Below are positions 57,517 through 59,380 of a stretch of DNA of 59,380 bases, one piece after another. Source of the DNA: an uncultured Flavobacteriaceae bacterium (GTDB lineage: Bacteria; Bacteroidota; Bacteroidia; Flavobacteriales; Flavobacteriaceae); NCBI GenBank assembly GCA_947494205.1, contig CANLUH010000025.1, forward strand, positions 1 to 59,380. The letters run 5' to 3'. The first letter of the stretch is position 1. Each line of letters opens with the position of its first letter. Below the pieces are notes generated by a model. It made no database searches. It had not been told where the DNA came from and saw only the letters and a program-made list of their open reading frames with translations. The translations under genes were made by a program, and so were the position numbers.

Positions 57517-59032
57517 TATAAATAAAACCATATTACGAGGTGTTTTAATAAGCTCTTATACTATTATTATAGCAGTTTGTGTTTACGGCATTAGCGCACT
57601 ATACAGCTATTTAAATACAGGTGCAGATAGAAGTAATATGCTACATACCGAGCTTAAAAAAATAGACCAGTATTTACCAAAAGTAAATTGGGCGTCTTTA
57701 CAAAACGAAGGTAGACCAATGGACGAACAAACATTAAAAACCATAGAAAACAATTATTTAGACGCTTGGTATGTTAAACAAGTGGCTTATAAAACTAACA
57801 CAAAGCTAGGTATCGATGATTATTATACCGAAAAGGCACGGCAGAATATTTATAATAACATAGATACAAATAGTGCTGAAGGCATTACCGTTACATCCAC
57901 GTCTTTAGAGCATCATCCAACTTTAGAGTTTTTTAGTGAAGATGGGCAGTTAGCCGTTATTACAGATCACAATGTAGTAGAATATAAACGTGTCTATAAA
58001 AAAGAGGCATTACTTTTAGAAACAACCGAAACAGCAACTTATAAAATCGTTTTATTATTAGAAGATGGATATTGGCGTATTCGCCACATGGTAAAACAAA
58101 AGACAGAAACAACTGAAGAAAAGAGCGTAGTTAAACCCATAAACGACTTCGTTATTAAAGGTATTAATTACTACCCAAAAGAAATCCCTTGGGATGTATT
58201 TGGTAATGCCTTTAATATTAAAACTATTGCTGAAGATTTTAGCATTATAAAGGATGCCAACTTAAACGCTATTCGTGTTTTTGTTCCTTATGATGACTTC
58301 GGAAAGGCAGCAATTAAACCTGAAAAATTAGAGAAACTAAAGCAACTTTTAGATGCTGCCGAAGCACAACAACTTAAAGCAGTTATTACCCTTTTCGATT
58401 TTTATGGAGATTATTCGATTTTAGACTGGACCTTAACGCATAGACATGCAGAAACTTTAGTCTCTCATTTTAAAAACCATAATGCAGTTATGGCTTGGGA
58501 TATTAAAAATGAGCCTAATTTAGATTTCGAATCTCGAAATGCCTCTTTAGTTACCGCATGGTTAAAACAAATGATACAGGTTGTAAAATCTGCAGATCCA
58601 AATCATCCCGTTACCATTGGTTGGTCTAACAGCGAAAGCGCTACCATTTTAAAAGATGATGTCGATTTTGTATCGTTTCATTATTACGAAAACCTTGATC
58701 AGTTAGAGTCTACGTTTACTCATTTAAAAGAAAACATTACAGATAAACCCATTGTATTAAGTGAGTTTGGAGTATCATCGTATAGTGGGTTTTGGAACTT
58801 TTTTGGAAGCTCGGAAGCATCGCAAGCAGACTACCATAAAACCGCACAAAGTGTCCTTACAAAACAAAACATACCATACATGTCTTGGACGTTATACGAT
58901 TTTAATAACGTGCCAAAGGCAGTCGTAGGGAGACTGCCTTGGCGTAGAAATATTCAAAAAAACTTTGGATTTATCTCTACAGATGGGACAAAAAAAATGT
59001 CTTTTGAATTTATTTCTAAGTCGGTAGAGTAG
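57509..59032 (+). CDS. membrane-anchored clan-A glycoside hydrolase (GH5-like)
   Basis: The 507-aa product has one N-terminal span (about 12-33), an NTF2-like domain (about 60-200, ending 'LLEDGYWRIRHMVKQK') and a (beta/alpha)8 barrel from about 210. Acid/base Glu335 is in 'AWDIKNEPNLDF' and nucleophile Glu419 in 'PIVLSEFGVSS', the GH-A clan pair, so a retaining glycosidase or transglycosidase is expected. The start 'IKGINYYPKEIPWDVFG' is typical of GH5/GH2-like enzymes. It faces the periplasm, last in the three-gene operon; a role in trimming or transferring the glycan is inferred. Substrate unknown. Confidence 0.85.
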   Translation: MSSINKTILRGVLISSYTIIIAVCVYGISALYSYLNTGADRSNMLHTELKKIDQYLPKVNWASLQNEGRPMDEQTLKTIENNYLDAWYVKQVAYKTNTKLGIDDYYTEKARQNIYNNIDTNSAEGITVTSTSLEHHPTLEFFSEDGQLAVITDHNVVEYKRVYKKEALLLETTETATYKIVLLLEDGYWRIRHMVKQKTETTEEKSVVKPINDFVIKGINYYPKEIPWDVFGNAFNIKTIAEDFSIIKDANLNAIRVFVPYDDFGKAAIKPEKLEKLKQLLDAAEAQQLKAVITLFDFYGDYSILDWTLTHRHAETLVSHFKNHNAVMAWDIKNEPNLDFESRNASLVTAWLKQMIQVVKSADPNHPVTIGWSNSESATILKDDVDFVSFHYYENLDQLESTFTHLKENITDKPIVLSEFGVSSYSGFWNFFGSSEASQADYHKTAQSVLTKQNIPYMSWTLYDFNNVPKAVVGRLPWRRNIQKNFGFISTDGTKKMSFEFISKSVE

Positions 59033-59083
59033 GGTTATACTTTCAATTCTATGCCTATAACATGATTTATAGCTTTTAATAAA

Positions 59084-59133
59084 CACTTCTCGATACAAAA
59101 TTCCTGAAAAAGGAATTCCACTAGAAGTGACGA
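59084..59133 (+). repeat. palindromic repeat family 2, copy
   Basis: Begins CACTTCTCGATACAAAATTC and contains a hairpin AATTCC...GGAATT, then ends 'agaagtgacga'. Its first 27 bases match 59271-59297; its 'ctcgatac' end matches 51118-51125. Confidence 0.8.
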
Positions 59134-59161
59134 CCAATTAAAAATTAAAGTTAAATCGAAA

Positions 59162-59208
59162 TCGTAAGCACGAGTGATTCTAAGGCATGAAGCATTTTGT
59201 ATCGAGAG
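59162..59208 (-). repeat. palindromic repeat family 2, inverted copy
   Basis: The reverse complement begins CTCTCGATACAAAATGCTTC, then GCCTTAGAATCACTCG, close to 51116-51150. With 59084-59133 it forms an inverted pair joined by the shared CTCGATACAAAAT end. Confidence 0.8.
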
Positions 59209-59270
59209 CCTTTTATAAAGCTAACAAACTATCCTATTTGTATGTATTAATAACAATTATTAGTTCTAAA

Positions 59271-59310
59271 CACTTCTCGATACAAAATTCCTGAAAAGGA
59301 ATTACACTCC
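59271..59310 (+). repeat. palindromic repeat family 2, copy
   Basis: CACTTCTCGATACAAAATTC..., nearly identical to 59084-59122 apart from one A fewer in the loop and one substitution. Confidence 0.8.
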
Positions 59311-59380
59311 TTTAGATTTGTATATATAAATTTTATAAATTAAAAACGGAAAAGATACACTATCAAATCACTCTGAGTTC

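Larger units (their letters stand above)
59033..59380. other. gene-free region made largely of repeats
   Basis: 348 bp without a gene, occupied by three copies of palindromic family 2 (next entries) separated by A/T-rich sequence, up to the window edge. Confidence 0.7.

Overview
The window looks like chromosomal DNA of a marine-type Flavobacteriaceae (Bacteroidota). It is strongly AT-rich. Signal peptides end in the '...AQ/GQ/SQ' style, and lipoproteins have a Cys-containing lipobox. One protein carries a type IX secretion (T9SS) C-terminal sorting domain. Several genes have Bacteroidota -7 boxes (TAnnTTTG) and lack Shine-Dalgarno motifs. No rRNA, tRNA or CRISPR array was seen. The genus cannot be fixed from this sequence.

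Layout. (1) 1-1515 is a gene-poor scar: REP-like palindromic repeats (including an exact 149-bp direct repeat), a decapitated small secreted-protein gene and the left end of an IS3-family element. (2) 1516-21775, minus strand, is a giant YD/RHS locus: a tail-fibre-like protein, then a tight four-gene block of a 2055-aa SpvB-like protein, an Ig/YD protein, a small LolA-like secreted protein and a 3102-aa RHS-core protein with a variable C-terminal tip. No immunity gene is visible behind the tip; the IS/REP scar sits there instead. A TPR-membrane-AraC regulator diverges from the locus. (3) 24071-29400 is a regulatory island: a LytTR factor with a degenerate receiver, a 54-aa acidic lipoprotein, a TPR histidine kinase/response regulator pair, a small helical protein and a probable small RNA. 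Three promoters here share one architecture: a 22-bp-period tandem operator (core AAGG-N5-CCTT) exactly 36 bp upstream of a TAnnTTTR-like box. This is the least ordinary signal in the window. (4) 29649-47157 is mostly ordinary: DUF6265, GNAT acetyltransferase, zinc-ribbon, DUF2891, GIDE-like, CBS, M28 and M13 peptidases, TPR, ATP-grasp, a beta-barrel, a T9SS-exported BNR/sortilin-type protein, NTF2-like and threonine dehydrogenase genes. (5) 46483-50970 is a propeller-type LytS-like kinase with its LytTR regulator and a small secreted protein. (6) 51040-51160 and 59084-59310 hold a dispersed palindromic repeat family. (7) 52223-59032 is a GT2 gene divergent from a three-gene, translationally overlapping operon (GT-C-like membrane protein, secreted beta-sandwich protein, membrane-anchored clan-A glycoside hydrolase). 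It is a plausible but unproven cell-surface glycan system.

Starts were moved to internal ATGs where a signal peptide begins there. Two ORFs (near 25859 and 37362) run well upstream of any ATG.
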